Part shown: positions 32,338 to 33,031 of the stretch, one piece after another
Layout of the letters: each line of letters starts with the position of its first letter
How positions within the stretch are numbered: position 1 is the first letter of the stretch
Origin: Ignavibacteriaceae bacterium
GTDB lineage: Bacteria > Bacteroidota > Ignavibacteria > Ignavibacteriales > Ignavibacteriaceae
NCBI GenBank assembly: GCA_013359345.1
Contig: JABWCA010000014.1
Location: forward strand, 1-33,031
Length of the DNA: 33,031 nucleotides
Direction: 5' to 3'
Notes under the pieces: generated by a model
The model's database searches: none
What the model was told of the DNA's origin: nothing
Seen by the model: only the letters and a program-made list of their open reading frames with translations
Position numbers and translations under genes: made by a program

Positions 32338-33031
32338 ATGAAAGTTGCTTCTTTCCTTTTTGCAGTATTGTTTGCTGCATCTCTGACTTTTGCCCAGAGT
32401 GAAATGGCTCCAAGAAATTCCAAAGGTGATCCCATACCTGCTGATACCATCCGCCCGCAGAATTTCCCTTATCCCACTGCTTTCAATTTCAACTATTCAA
32501 CGGTTCCGGGTATGAATGGCGGAACAGTAGGCGCCATGTTCCTCAACGGAAAATACTATTTTAACAGATGGAACTCAACCATGATGTACCGTTACAATCC
32601 AGACGGACCGGGAGGCGGACCAGGTACTCTTTCTGATTCAATCACATATCAGGGTTCTGTAAGAGATCTTGCCACTGATGGTCAGTTCCTTTACGGCGGC
32701 AATGCTACTGCAACACTATACAAAATGGATCCTTCAACAATGGCAACAGTAGCCACCATCACTTTAACAGGCGGCTCAACAAGAGCAGTTGCATATGACC
32801 CCAGCCGCGGCGGTATCTGGAACACTAACTTCAGCGGAAACATTTTCCTCCACAGCCTCACCGGCACTTTATTACAGACTATAACCAGCCCGCTCACCGG
32901 TAAATACGGTATGGCTTATGACAGTGTGCCGGGTCAGCCCGCTTATCTCTGGGTATGGAATCAGGTAACTGGTGGTCTTTCTAATTCACTGCATAAGATC
33001 AACATTGCAACCGGTGCTGAAGAAGTTAACT
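32338..33031 (+). CDS. Secreted beta-propeller-like protein, 5' part only
   Basis: The first 231 codons of an exported protein that runs off the right edge. MKVASFLFAVLFAASLTFAQ is a signal peptide with cleavage likely after FA. The mature part is rich in Gly, Asn, Thr, Ser and aromatics and shows repeating strands of propeller type: LATDGQFLYGG, LYKMDPSTMATVATI, RAVAYDPSRGGIW, KYGMAYDSVPG and SLHKINIATG. This resembles NHL/YVTN or glutamine-cyclotransferase-like propellers. Many such proteins end in a type IX secretion signal, but the C-terminus is not in view. AAGG lies 8 nt before the ATG, and a strong promoter match lies upstream. Confidence 0.8.
   Translation, partial: MKVASFLFAVLFAASLTFAQSEMAPRNSKGDPIPADTIRPQNFPYPTAFNFNYSTVPGMNGGTVGAMFLNGKYYFNRWNSTMMYRYNPDGPGGGPGTLSDSITYQGSVRDLATDGQFLYGGNATATLYKMDPSTMATVATITLTGGSTRAVAYDPSRGGIWNTNFSGNIFLHSLTGTLLQTITSPLTGKYGMAYDSVPGQPAYLWVWNQVTGGLSNSLHKINIATGAEEVN

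Overview
The window looks like a chromosomal segment from the Bacteroidota/Chlorobi side of the tree, most plausibly an Ignavibacteria-like member. I infer this from four things. There is a GWxTD-domain lipoprotein/periplasmic-type protein. Promoters have the Bacteroidota form (TTG, about 20 nt, then a TAnnTTTG-like box). The nuo cluster has 11 subunits and lacks nuoEFG. The last gene is secreted and propeller-like, of a kind common in gliding/T9SS lineages. No phylogeny could be run, so the assignment is provisional. The content is mostly core metabolism. I see no phage, insertion sequence, CRISPR array, rRNA or tRNA.

Left edge (1-1214, + strand): the 3' part of atpD followed by atpC, closed by a clear intrinsic terminator. 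Positions 1215-1610 hold no gene I can support.

Minus-strand block (1611-17698, read right to left): first a three-domain acyl-activating/ACP/acyltransferase fusion. Then comes a tightly packed complex I operon, nuoA-B-C-D-H-I-J-K-L-M-N, with no nuoE, F or G. It runs without a gap into a NifS-type cysteine desulfurase, a 95-residue unknown protein, an A-type Fe-S carrier, an Fe/Mn superoxide dismutase and a LON-domain protein. Respiratory complex I, Fe-S cluster supply and superoxide defence therefore appear to share one transcription unit. The superoxide dismutase has two well-placed start sites: one adds a twin-arginine signal, the other gives a normal cytosolic enzyme.

Plus-strand block A (17960-21540): alr, a 257-residue unknown, a mannose-1-phosphate guanylyltransferase and an RpiB-like protein whose usual catalytic cysteine is replaced by aspartate. 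All are coupled by 1-11 bp overlaps. Plus-strand block B (21705-29603): pyrK, pyrD, folC, rho, a GWxTD protein, pdxA, a methyltransferase and ftsE, preceded by a strong promoter match. It ends in an 11-bp tail-to-tail overlap with adk.

Right edge: adk and tadA on the minus strand, a three-His-box fatty acid desaturase with a strong terminator on the plus strand, then the 5' part of a secreted propeller-like protein that runs off the end. The best candidates for something new are the dual-start superoxide dismutase, the nuo/Fe-S/SOD operon with its unknown 95-aa protein, the altered RpiB, and the His-rich loop and duplicated tail of NuoL.
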